Positions 42,689 through 50,951 of a DNA stretch of 64,000 nt are shown piece after piece (within the stretch, counting starts at the first letter, position 1; each line of letters begins with the position of its first letter). Source of the stretch: Streptomyces sp. 7-21 (GTDB taxonomy: Bacteria; Actinomycetota; Actinomycetes; Streptomycetales; Streptomycetaceae); NCBI RefSeq assembly GCF_016741785.1, contig NZ_JAERRL010000005.1:124001-188000 (forward strand). The letters are read 5' to 3'. A model generated the notes under the pieces. That model was not told the origin of the DNA, searched no databases, and worked only from the letters and a program-made list of their open reading frames with translations. The translations under genes were made by a program, and so were the position numbers.

Positions 42689-43717
42689 TCACCCGCGCCG
42701 GGCCGGGGGCGCGGTGGCGGTCGAGCCCCTGACCACCAGCTCCGGCATGAAGACGAACTCGCTGTGCGGCGCCGGGGTGCCGCCGATCTCCTCCAGCAGC
42801 GCGCGGACAGCGGCCTGCCCCATGGCGGGCACGGGCTGCCGGATCGTTGTCAGCGGCGGGTCGGTGAACGCGATGAGCGGGGAGTCGTCGAAGCCGATCA
42901 CGGAGAAGTCCCTGGGCACGGCCAGCCCCCGCTGCCGGGCGGCGCGGATGGCGCCCAGCGCCATCATGTCGCTGGCGCAGACCACGGCCGTGCACGCCCG
43001 CTCCAGCAGGGCGGTGGCCGCGGCCTGCCCGCCCTCCAGGGTGAACAGCGAGTGCTCCACGAACTCGCCCGCGGCCTCCGCGTCCAGGCCGAGCTCCTGC
43101 TCGACGGCGCCCAGGAACCCCTCGATCTTGCGCTGCACCGGCACGAACCTGGCCGGGCCGAGCGCCAGGCCGATGCGGGTGTGGCCGAGCGAGACGAGGT
43201 GGGTGACGGCCAGCCGCATCGCCGCCCGGTCGTCCGGTGAGATGAACGGCGCGCGGACCTTCGGTGAGAACCCGTTGATCAGCACGAACGGCACGCCGCT
43301 GCCGCGCAGCCGCTCGTAGCGCTCCATGTCGGCCGTGGTGTCCGCGTGCAGCCCGGAGATGAAGATGATGCCCGAGACCCCGCGCTCGACGAGCATGCCG
43401 GTCAGCTCGTCCTCCGTGGAGCCGCCGGGGGTCTGGGTGGCGAGCACGGGCGTGTAGCCCTGACGGGTGAGCGCCTGGCAGATGACCTGGGCGAACGCCG
43501 GGAAGATCGGGTTTTCCAGCTCCGGGGTGATCAGGCCGATCAGGCCGGCGCTCCGCTTCTGGAGGCGGGCCGGCCGCTCGTAGCCGAGCAGGTCGAGGGC
43601 GGTCAGGACGGATTCGCGGGTGGCCGCGGCGACTCCCGGTTTGCCGTTCAGCACCCGGCTGACGGTCGCTTCGCTGACCCCCGCCTGGGCTGCGATATCA
43701 GCAAGCCGTGCGGTCAC
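42689..43717 (-). CDS. malR: LacI-family maltose regulator MalR
   Basis: 342 residues from GTG 43717. LacI HTH and hinge: ARLADIAAQAGVSEATVSRV, LNGKPGVAAATRESVLTALD, LLGYERPARLQ. The effector domain has GLIGLITPELENPIFPAFAQ, FVLINGFSPKVRAPFISPDD and VIGFDDSPLIAFTDPPLTTI. It is divergent from malE, as in S. coelicolor, where MalR represses the maltose operon and mediates glucose control. A longer upstream frame is not used, since it would cover the operator region. It is closely related to the second LacI protein at 49035. Confidence 0.94.
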   Translation of the reverse strand: MTARLADIAAQAGVSEATVSRVLNGKPGVAAATRESVLTALDLLGYERPARLQKRSAGLIGLITPELENPIFPAFAQVICQALTRQGYTPVLATQTPGGSTEDELTGMLVERGVSGIIFISGLHADTTADMERYERLRGSGVPFVLINGFSPKVRAPFISPDDRAAMRLAVTHLVSLGHTRIGLALGPARFVPVQRKIEGFLGAVEQELGLDAEAAGEFVEHSLFTLEGGQAAATALLERACTAVVCASDMMALGAIRAARQRGLAVPRDFSVIGFDDSPLIAFTDPPLTTIRQPVPAMGQAAVRALLEEIGGTPAPHSEFVFMPELVVRGSTATAPPARRG

Positions 43718-43796
43718 AGGTCCGGACTGTACCCGGCGGGCCGGGTGCTGCCCACTGGCGGCGGGCGAAGTGTACCGGATTGTGGGAATTTCGGTG

Positions 43797-43879
43797 CTTG
43801 CCAACGGCTGCCCGGGTGGTCCGGCAAGCCGCCACGCGGTACCGAAAGAATCTTGCAGAAAGTTGCCGCAAGGACTTTC
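43797..43879. promoter_or_regulatory. Candidate MalR operators in the malR/malE intergenic region
   Basis: Two dyads with CTTGC/GCAAG half-sites are visible: CTTGCC...GGCAAG (43797-43802 / 43823-43828) and CTTGC-N11-GCAAG (43852-43856 / 43868-43872). The second is interlocked with GAAAGT-N10-ACTTTC (43858-43863 / 43874-43879). They lie between the divergent starts, where MalR should act. The half-site matches the palindrome at 50139. Confidence 0.55.
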
Positions 43880-43990
43880 CAAAGCATGGCGCCACTGTTA
43901 CGTTCCTGCCCAGCCCGGCGCCGTCGTGGCGTGAAGCATAGGGTGGAACATAGCCCCCCAAACCGGGCGTTAGCACTTGAAGGAGTTCAC

Positions 43991-45238
43991 ATGCGGCGCA
44001 GCATAGGGACGACAGCGGTGGTAGCAGCCCTGGCTCTTGCGGCAACGGCTTGCGGGGGCGACGGCGGCAGCGAGGGCGGCGGCGCCGACGGCGAACTCTC
44101 CGGAACCGTGACGTTCTGGGACACGTCCGGCGAGAATGAGGCGGGTGTCTTCGAAGAGATCGCCAAGGACTTCGAGCAGGAGCACCCGGGCGTCACCGTC
44201 GACTACGTCAACATCGGGTTCGACGACGCCCAGAACCGCTTCAAGAACGCCGCGGCCGCCAATGAGGCGCCCGACGTCATGCGCACCGAGGTGGCCTGGG
44301 TCGCCGACTTCGCCAGCCTGGGCTACCTGTACCCGCTCGACGACACCCCCCTGGGCGAGCAGGGCGACTTCCTCGACCAGGCGTGGGCCTCCACCCAGTA
44401 CGACGGCCAGACCTGGGCCGTGCCGCAGGTGATCGACACCCTGGCCCTCTTCTACAACGAGGACCTGCTGAACGAGGCGGGCGTCGAGGTGCCCGGGAGC
44501 CTGGCGGACATCAGGCGCTCCGCCGACGCGTTCGAGGAGATCGGCGTCACTCCGCTGTACGTGCGCGGCGACGACCCGTACTGGTTCCTGCCCTTCCTCT
44601 ACGGCGAGGGCGGCGACCTGGTCGACGCCGAGGCCCAGGAGGTCACGATCGACGACGAGGCCGGGGTCCAGGCGTTCACCCAGATGCACGACCTGGTCGA
44701 GTCCGGCGCCGCGATCACGGACGTCAACGACGGCCTGGAGAACATGCTGACGTCCTTCAGCCAGGGCGACGTCGCCATGATGATCACCGGCCCCTGGGAC
44801 ACCGTCACCGCACAGGAGGCCCTCGGCGACAGCCTCGGCGTAGCCCCGGTCCCCGCCGGCAGCGAGGCCCAGGGCGCCCCGCAGGGCGGCTGGAACTACG
44901 GCATCTACGCCGGCACGCCCGACGCCGACGCCTCGATGGCGTTCGTCGAGTACATGAGCAGCCCCGACACGCAGCAGCGGATCACCGAGGAGCTGAACCT
45001 GCTGCCGACCCGCGAATCCGTCTACGAGCGGCCGGCCGTCCAGGACAACGAACTCGTCAGCTTCTTCCGGCCCGCCGTCGACGTGGCGCACGAGCGCCCC
45101 TGGATTCCTGAGGCGCAGTCGCTCTTCGACCCGCTGCGGACCTCCATCGAGGCCATGCTGACCGGCTCCGCCTCCCCCGAGGAAGCGGCCCGCGACACGG
45201 CCGACGAGTACCGGGACATCCTCGAGGACTGGCAGTAG
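43991..45238 (+). CDS. malE: Maltose/maltodextrin ABC transporter substrate-binding lipoprotein MalE
   Basis: 415 residues. Signal peptide with lipobox (LALAATACGGDGG), lipid-anchored at Cys21. Typical family 1 solute-binding features: GTVTFWDTSGENEAGVFEEI, VDYVNIGFDDAQNRFKNAAA, VMRTEVAWVADFASLGYLYP and GGWNYGIYAGTPDADASMAF. ATG 43991 follows AAGGAG. First gene of malEFG-aglA; captures maltose and maltodextrins outside the membrane. Positioned directly after the MalR operator region. Confidence 0.95.
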   Translation: MRRSIGTTAVVAALALAATACGGDGGSEGGGADGELSGTVTFWDTSGENEAGVFEEIAKDFEQEHPGVTVDYVNIGFDDAQNRFKNAAAANEAPDVMRTEVAWVADFASLGYLYPLDDTPLGEQGDFLDQAWASTQYDGQTWAVPQVIDTLALFYNEDLLNEAGVEVPGSLADIRRSADAFEEIGVTPLYVRGDDPYWFLPFLYGEGGDLVDAEAQEVTIDDEAGVQAFTQMHDLVESGAAITDVNDGLENMLTSFSQGDVAMMITGPWDTVTAQEALGDSLGVAPVPAGSEAQGAPQGGWNYGIYAGTPDADASMAFVEYMSSPDTQQRITEELNLLPTRESVYERPAVQDNELVSFFRPAVDVAHERPWIPEAQSLFDPLRTSIEAMLTGSASPEEAARDTADEYRDILEDWQ

Positions 45239-45269
45239 CCAGCCGGCCTGACGACACGGAGGTCACACC

Positions 45270-46313
45270 ATGGCTGACGCCGCGAGCCCCCAGGGAGCGG
45301 TTCCCGCCGTGGGGCAGGGGCTGCCGCCGGTGCAGGGCGCGGGAGCCGCGGGAGCCCGCGGCCCGCGCCGCCCGGCGCAGAGACAGCGCGTCCCGCTGCG
45401 GTACCGGCTGGCGGGCTACTGGTACGCCTGGGCGATGATCGCCCCGGTTGTCCTGGTCGTCACCGCCATCATCGGCTGGCCGCTCGCCCGGGGCATCTAC
45501 CTGTCGCTCACCAACGCCGATGAGTCCAACGTCGCCCGCCACATCGGCGTCAACGACATCCCCGCGACCTACGAGATGGTCGGCCTGGAGAACTACCGCG
45601 AGGTCCTCACCGACAGCGACTTCTGGGACCGCCTGGGCTGGACAATCGTCTGGACCGTCTCCTGCGTCTCCCTGACGTTCGTGATCGGCCTGGGCCTGGC
45701 GGTCATGCTCAACCGCCGCATGCGCGGCCGCACGCTCTACCGGATGGCGCTCATCCTGCCGTGGGGCATCCCGGCCTTCGTCTCCGTCTTCGCCTGGCGG
45801 ATGATGTTCAACGAGCGCAACGGCATCCTCAACGGCCTGCTGGACGGCGGCGGCATCGCCGGCATCAGCTGGCTGAGCGACCCGACCTGGGCCAAGGTGT
45901 CGGTCGTCGCCGTGAACATCTGGCTGGGCGTGCCGTTCATGCTGGTCGCGATGCTGGGGGCGCTCCAGTCCATCCCCGCCGACCAGTACGAGGCGGCCGA
46001 GATCGACGGCGCCAACGCCTGGCAGCGGTTCACCCACGTCACGCTGCCGGGGATCCGCCCGGTGAGCATGACGGTGATCCTGCTTTCCACGATCTGGACC
46101 TTCAACATGTTCCCCGTGATCTTCCTGCTGACCCGAGGCGGGCCCGCGGGAGCCACGGACATCCTCGTGACCGAGGCGTTCAACCTGGCGTTCATCAGGA
46201 GCCCGCGTGACTTCGCCGCCTCCGCGACGTGGGGCGTGCTGATCCTGCTGCTCCTGATCCTCTTCGCGATCGCCTACCGCCGGGTCCTCCGCAGGCAGGG
46301 AGAGGTGTGGTGA
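45270..46313 (+). CDS. malF: Maltose ABC transporter permease MalF
   Basis: 347 residues. After a disordered Pro/Ala-rich N-terminus there are six membrane helices (WAMIAPVVLVVTAIIGWPLA, VSCVSLTFVIGLGLAVML, WGVLILLLLILFAIAYRRVL and others). The EAA loop contacting the ATPase is EAAEIDGANAWQRFTHVTLP. Start ATG 45270 has ACGGAGGT upstream. Together with MalG it forms the channel. No ATPase gene is in the operon; streptomycetes use the shared MsiK for such importers. Confidence 0.95.
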   Translation: MADAASPQGAVPAVGQGLPPVQGAGAAGARGPRRPAQRQRVPLRYRLAGYWYAWAMIAPVVLVVTAIIGWPLARGIYLSLTNADESNVARHIGVNDIPATYEMVGLENYREVLTDSDFWDRLGWTIVWTVSCVSLTFVIGLGLAVMLNRRMRGRTLYRMALILPWGIPAFVSVFAWRMMFNERNGILNGLLDGGGIAGISWLSDPTWAKVSVVAVNIWLGVPFMLVAMLGALQSIPADQYEAAEIDGANAWQRFTHVTLPGIRPVSMTVILLSTIWTFNMFPVIFLLTRGGPAGATDILVTEAFNLAFIRSPRDFAASATWGVLILLLLILFAIAYRRVLRRQGEVW

Positions 46314-47281
46314 CCATGGCCACCCAGACGACCACGACCAGGCCGGGCGGCGGCGAACCGGAGCCGCGCCGCCCCGCCGGCGCCACCGCGGCGGCCCCGC
46401 CCGCCAGCACCGGCCGCACCGGCCGCACCGGCCGCACCGCCCGGCAGCACCGCGGCCGCGGCGAGCGCGGGCCGCTGGCCTCCGCCGGCCTGCACGCCGG
46501 GCTGCTGCTGGCCGTGCTGGTGGCGGTGTTCCCCCCGTTCTGGCTGCTGGTGACGTCCTTCAAGCCGAAGAGCGACACCTTCACCCTCAGCCTGGTCAGC
46601 GACTTCACGCTGGCCAACTACGACTACGTCCTCAACGAGTCGGCGTTCCTCACCTGGTTCGGCAACTCGGTGCTGGTCGTGGTGACGACGACGGTCCTGG
46701 GCGTGCTCATCTCCTCGACCACCGGGTACGCGCTCAGCCGCTTCCGCTTCCCCGGCATGCGGCCGCTGATGTGGATCCTGCTGGTGACGCAGATGTTCCC
46801 GATGGCCGTGCTGATCGTGCCGCTGTACAACCTGATGTCGGACTACGGCCTGCTGAACCAGCCGATAGCGCTGGTCGTCACCTATCTGACGATCGCCGTG
46901 CCGTTCTGCGCCTGGATGATGAAGGGCTTCTTCGACTCCATCCCCGTCTCCATCGACGAGTCGGGGCGCGTCGACGGCCTGACGCCATTCGGCACCTTCT
47001 GGCGCCTGATCATGCCGCTGGCCCGGCCGGGCCTGGCCGTCACGGGCTTCTACACCTTCGTGACCGCCTGGGCCGAGGTCGCCTACGCCACCGCGTTCCT
47101 GACCGGCGAGGACAACCTGACGCTGGCCGGCGGGCTCCAGACGTTCGTCAACCAGTACAACCAGAACTGGCACCTGATGACGGCGGCGGCCGTGCTCATC
47201 GCCGTGCCCGCCACGCTCGTCTTCGGCTACGCGCAGCGCCATCTCCAGTCGGGGCTGACCGCCGGAGCCACCAAGGCCTGA
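46310..47281 (+). CDS. malG: Maltose ABC transporter permease MalG
   Basis: 323 residues from GTG 46310, overlapping the malF stop (GTGA); ATG 46316 is the alternative. Six membrane helices, e.g. GLLLAVLVAVFPPFWLLVTS and PLMWILLVTQMFPMAVLIVP. The coupling loop IDESGRVDGLTPFGTFWRLI corresponds to the EAA motif. The cytoplasmic N-terminus has three GRT repeats (TGRTGRTGRT), encoded by a GGCCGCACC microsatellite. Partner of MalF. Confidence 0.95.
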   Translation: MTMATQTTTTRPGGGEPEPRRPAGATAAAPPASTGRTGRTGRTARQHRGRGERGPLASAGLHAGLLLAVLVAVFPPFWLLVTSFKPKSDTFTLSLVSDFTLANYDYVLNESAFLTWFGNSVLVVVTTTVLGVLISSTTGYALSRFRFPGMRPLMWILLVTQMFPMAVLIVPLYNLMSDYGLLNQPIALVVTYLTIAVPFCAWMMKGFFDSIPVSIDESGRVDGLTPFGTFWRLIMPLARPGLAVTGFYTFVTAWAEVAYATAFLTGEDNLTLAGGLQTFVNQYNQNWHLMTAAAVLIAVPATLVFGYAQRHLQSGLTAGATKA

Positions 47282-47364
47282 CCGCGGCCCGTCACCGCTG
47301 CTCTTCCCGCCGATTGTTCCCGCTGACCGTTCCCGCCCGCCCCACGAGTTACCTCAGGGACACC

Positions 47365-49038
47365 ATGACCCAGCACCTCGCTGACCACCCCCAGCCGACC
47401 GGCGGCCCGCAGGGCCCGCTGCCAGACGGCAGGCCCGGCTGGTGGCGCGACGCCGTCATCTACCAGGTCTACCCGCGCTCCTTCGCCGACGGCAACGGCG
47501 ACGGCAACGGCGACCTGCCCGGCATCCGCTCCCGGCTGCCGTACCTGGCCGACCTCGGCGTGGACGCCGTGTGGCTGAGCCCTTTCTACGCCTCACCGCA
47601 GGCGGACGGCGGCTACGACGTCTCCGACTACCGCGCCATCGACCCGATGTTCGGCACGCTCCACGACGCCGACGCCCTGATCCGGGACGCCCACGAGCTG
47701 GGCCTGCGCGTCATCGTCGACCTCGTGCCCAACCACTCCTCTGACCAGCACGAGTGGTTCCAGCGCGCCCTGCGCGAGGGCCCCGGCTCGCCGCTGCGCG
47801 ACCGCTACTACTTCCGGCCCGGGCGCGGCGAGAACGGCGACGAGCCGCCCAACGACTGGGAGTCCATCTTCGGCGGCCCGGCCTGGACCCGCGTGCCCAA
47901 CCCCGACGGCAGCCCGGGCGAGTGGTACCTCCACCTGTTCGCGCCCGAGCAGCCCGACTTCAACTGGGAGAACCCCGCCGTGCAGGACGAGTTCCGCTCG
48001 GTGCTGCGGTTCTGGCTCGACATGGGCGTCGACGGCTTCCGCATCGACGTCGCCCACGGCATGGTCAAGGCCAAGGGCCTGCCCGACATGGGCACCAAGG
48101 ACCAGCTGAAGCTGCTCGGCACCCAGGTGCTGCCGTTCTTCGACCAGGACGGTGTGCACGACATCTACCGCTCCTGGCGGCAGATCCTCGACGAGTACCC
48201 CGGCCAGCGCATCGGCGTCGCCGAGGCGTGGACGCCCAGCCAGGAGCGCACCGCCCGCTACGTCCGGCCGGACGAGCTGCACCAGGCGTTCAACTTCCAC
48301 TACCTGGGCACCGACTGGGACGCCGACGCGCTGCGCCACGTCATCGACACCTCCCTGGACGCCATGCGCCCGGTGGGCGCCCCCACCACCTGGGTGCTCT
48401 CCAACCACGACGTCGTCCGCCACCTCACCCGGCTCGGCGGCAGCCTGGACCGGGCGCGCGCCGCGACGCTGCTGATGCTCGCGCTGCCCGGCTCCGCGTA
48501 CATCTACCAGGGCGAGGAGCTGGGGCTGCCCGAGGTCACCGACCTGCCGGACGAGGTCCGCCAGGACCCGGCGTTCTTCCGCCGCGGCCCGGGCGACGGC
48601 TCCTCCGACGGGCAGGACGGGATGCGCGACGGCTGCCGCGTGCCGCTGCCGTGGACCTCCGACGGCCCGTCGTACGGCTTCGGCGACGGCGGCAGCTGGC
48701 TGCCGCAGCCCTCGGGCTGGGGCAAGCTGTCCGTGGCCGAGCAGACCGGGAAACCCGAATCGACGCTGGAGCTGTACCGGCGGGCGCTGGCGGTGCGGCG
48801 CGCGCAGGCCGCGCTGGGCGCGGGCGACGCCGTGGAGTGGCTGCCCGCGCCGCGCGGCGTGCTGGCCTTCCGCCGCCGCGGCGCCGACGGCAGCGCGGTG
48901 GTGTGCGTGGCCAACACCCTGCCGGACGCCGTCGAGCTGCCCGAGGAGCTGGCTGCCCCGGGCACCCTGCTGCTGGCCAGCTCCCCGTACGCGGGCGGGG
49001 CGCTGCCGGGCGACACCACCGCGTGGTGGTCCGCGTGA
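47365..49038 (+). CDS. aglA: GH13 alpha-glucosidase (oligo-1,6/maltose hydrolase type)
   Basis: 557 residues, no signal peptide, so it acts on imported maltodextrins in the cytoplasm. GH13 regions: WWRDAVIYQVYPRSFADGNG, VIVDLVPNHSSDQHEWF, GFRIDVAHGM with nucleophile D228, VAEAWTPSQE with acid/base E287, and LSNHDVVRH with stabiliser D349. It hydrolyses maltose and short alpha-glucans to glucose. Follows malG by 83 nt, as in S. coelicolor. Its stop overlaps the GTG start of the next LacI gene. Confidence 0.94.
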   Translation: MTQHLADHPQPTGGPQGPLPDGRPGWWRDAVIYQVYPRSFADGNGDGNGDLPGIRSRLPYLADLGVDAVWLSPFYASPQADGGYDVSDYRAIDPMFGTLHDADALIRDAHELGLRVIVDLVPNHSSDQHEWFQRALREGPGSPLRDRYYFRPGRGENGDEPPNDWESIFGGPAWTRVPNPDGSPGEWYLHLFAPEQPDFNWENPAVQDEFRSVLRFWLDMGVDGFRIDVAHGMVKAKGLPDMGTKDQLKLLGTQVLPFFDQDGVHDIYRSWRQILDEYPGQRIGVAEAWTPSQERTARYVRPDELHQAFNFHYLGTDWDADALRHVIDTSLDAMRPVGAPTTWVLSNHDVVRHLTRLGGSLDRARAATLLMLALPGSAYIYQGEELGLPEVTDLPDEVRQDPAFFRRGPGDGSSDGQDGMRDGCRVPLPWTSDGPSYGFGDGGSWLPQPSGWGKLSVAEQTGKPESTLELYRRALAVRRAQAALGAGDAVEWLPAPRGVLAFRRRGADGSAVVCVANTLPDAVELPEELAAPGTLLLASSPYAGGALPGDTTAWWSA

Positions 49039-50063
49039 CGGACGCCGGGCCCATGGCCCCGCCGGCCGCCCCCGGCGGGGCCCGGCTCTCCGACATCGCC
49101 GCCCAGGCACGGGTCAGCGAGGCCACGGTCAGCCGCGTGCTCAACGGCAAGGCGGGCGTGGCGGCGGCGACCCGGCAGCGGGTGCTCGCGGCGCTGGACG
49201 TGCTGGGGTACGAGCGGCCGCTGCGGCTGCGGCAGCGCAGCGCCGGGCTGGTGGGCCTGGTCATACCGGAGCTGACCAACCCGATATTCCCGGCCTTCGC
49301 GCAGGTCATCGAGCAGCTGCTGGCCAGCGAGGGCTACACGCCGGTGCTGTGCACCCAGACGCCGGGCGGCGCCACCGAGGACGAACTGGTCGACCAGCTG
49401 GTCGAACGCGGTGTCAGCGGCATCGTGTTCATGTCGGCGCTGCACGCGGACACCACCGCTGACCCCTCCCGCTACGCCCGGCTGGCGGCGCGGCAGGTGC
49501 CGTTCGTCCTCATCAACGGCTACAACGAGGCGATCAGCGCGCCGTTCGTCTCCCCGGACGACGCCGCGGCGGCGCGGATCGCGGTGCGGCACCTGCGGGC
49601 GCTGGGCCACGAGCGGATCGGGCTGGCCGTCGGGCCCCGCCGCTTCGTCCCGGTGCTGCGCAAGGTGGAGGGCTTCCTGGCGGAGACGGGGGGCCGGGGC
49701 CTGGTCCGCCACACGCTCTTCAGCGTCGAAGGCGGGCAGGCCGCCGCGGCCGCGCTGCTGGGGGAGGGCTGCACCGGCATCGTCTGCGGCAGCGACATGA
49801 TGGCGCTCGGGGCGATCCGCGCGGCGCGCCAGCGCGGGCTGCGGGTGCCTCAGGACGTATCGGTGGTGGGGTACGACGACTCGGACCTGTTCGCGTTCAC
49901 CGATCCGCCGCTGACCACGCTGCGGCAGCCGGTGCGGGCGATGGGCGCGGCCGCCGTGAACACGCTGCTGGAGGAGCTGAGCGGCAACCCGGTGCAGCAC
50001 GCCGAGTTCGTCTTCCAGCCGGAGCTGGTGGTCCGCGGCTCCACGGCCCAGGCCCCCGGCTGA
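49035..50063 (+). CDS. Second MalR-like LacI-family regulator, coupled to aglA
   Basis: 342 residues from GTG 49035, overlapping the aglA stop (GTGA); Met at 49053 is an alternative. HTH ARLSDIAAQARVSEATVSRV and LNGKAGVAAATRQRVLAALD are nearly the same as MalR, and the effector domain is also alike (GLVGLVIPELTNPIFPAFAQ, VVGYDDSDLFAFTDPPLTTL). The recognition helix matches MalR (VSEATVSRVLNGK), so both may bind the same half-site. It looks like a paralogue placed at the end of the operon it may control, giving autoregulation. Confidence 0.9.
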   Translation: MTDAGPMAPPAAPGGARLSDIAAQARVSEATVSRVLNGKAGVAAATRQRVLAALDVLGYERPLRLRQRSAGLVGLVIPELTNPIFPAFAQVIEQLLASEGYTPVLCTQTPGGATEDELVDQLVERGVSGIVFMSALHADTTADPSRYARLAARQVPFVLINGYNEAISAPFVSPDDAAAARIAVRHLRALGHERIGLAVGPRRFVPVLRKVEGFLAETGGRGLVRHTLFSVEGGQAAAAALLGEGCTGIVCGSDMMALGAIRAARQRGLRVPQDVSVVGYDDSDLFAFTDPPLTTLRQPVRAMGAAAVNTLLEELSGNPVQHAEFVFQPELVVRGSTAQAPG

Positions 50064-50138
50064 GCCCCGGCCGGCCGGGCGCGTGGGGCCCGGTCACGGA
50101 CCCTCGGCCGGCCGGGGAACGCGTCGCACCGTAGCATC

Positions 50139-50166
50139 CTGCAAGCTCTTGCGAAAGAGCTTGCAG
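50139..50166. promoter_or_regulatory. Perfect 12-bp-arm palindrome with MalR-type half-sites; operator or terminator
   Basis: CTGCAAGCTCTT and AAGAGCTTGCAG are perfect inverted arms around GCGA. It lies 76 nt after the second LacI gene and before the convergent response regulator stop, so it could fold as a terminator for either gene, although no T-tract follows. The outer arms CTGCAAG/CTTGCAG match the CTTGCAG of the malE operator region, so it may instead be a LacI-type operator. Confidence 0.6.
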
Positions 50167-50235
50167 GCACGTCATGTCCCTTCCGGGACGGGCGTGTTGC
50201 GCAGGGTGAGGCGCCCCGGCGGGAGCCCGGGGCCG

Positions 50236-50886
50236 CTACTGCCCGTGCTCCAGGTAGGTGAGGACGGCGAGCACCCGGCGGTTGTCGTCGTCCGAGGGCG
50301 GCAGCCCGAGCTTGGTGAAGATGTTGGAGGTGTGCTTGGCCACCGCCCGCTCGGTCACGACCAGCCGCTCGGCGATCGCCGCGTTGGACCGGCCCTGCGC
50401 CATCAGCTCGATCACCTCCATCTCGCGCGGCGTCAGCTTCTCCAGCGGCGAGTTCCGGGTCCGCTGCGCCAGCAGCTGCTGGATTACCTGCGGGTCCATG
50501 GCGGTGCCGCCCGCCGCCACCCGGCGTACCGCGTCGACGAACTGCCCGGCGTCGAACACCCGGTCCTTCAGCAGGTAGCCGACGCCGCCGTTGCCGTCCG
50601 CCAGCAGCTCCCTGGCGTACAGCCGCTCGACGTGCTGCGAGAGCACCAGCACCGGCAGCCCCGGCCGCTCCCGGCGCGCGGCCAGCGCGCACTGGAGGCC
50701 CTCGTCGGTGAACGACGGCGGCAGCCGCACGTCCACGATGGCCACGTCCGGGCTGAGGTCCGCCAGCGCGCGGCTCAGCCCGGGCCCGTTGTCGACCGCG
50801 GCGGCGATCTCGAAACCGTGGGCCTCCAGCAGCCTGACCAGGCCGTCCCGCAGCAGAAACAGGTCTTCGGCAACGACGACTCGCAT
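50236..50886 (-). CDS. NarL/LuxR-family response regulator
   Basis: 216 residues from ATG 50886. Receiver domain: MRVVVAEDLFLLRDGLVRLL (acidic pocket), VAIVDVRLPPSFTDEGL with the phospho-accepting Asp, LPVLVLSQHV and YLLKDRV with the conserved Lys. The LuxR HTH is EKLTPREMEVIELMAQGRSN and AIAERLVVTERAVAKHTSNI. Its likely kinase is the HisKA_3 protein at 59738-61042, on the same strand but separated by the lasso locus. Targets unknown. Confidence 0.92.
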   Translation of the reverse strand: MRVVVAEDLFLLRDGLVRLLEAHGFEIAAAVDNGPGLSRALADLSPDVAIVDVRLPPSFTDEGLQCALAARRERPGLPVLVLSQHVERLYARELLADGNGGVGYLLKDRVFDAGQFVDAVRRVAAGGTAMDPQVIQQLLAQRTRNSPLEKLTPREMEVIELMAQGRSNAAIAERLVVTERAVAKHTSNIFTKLGLPPSDDDNRRVLAVLTYLEHGQ

Positions 50887-50951
50887 CCGCACAGCGTAGA
50901 CAAGCGGCGCCCCGCGGTTCACCCGGCGCCGCCAGGCCGCATGACGGCCCG

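Noticed and set aside
42689..43882. MalR starting at 43882
   Set aside because: The extension would cover the operator dyads and has no RBS or homology; GTG 43717 gives the normal LacI start immediately before the HTH.
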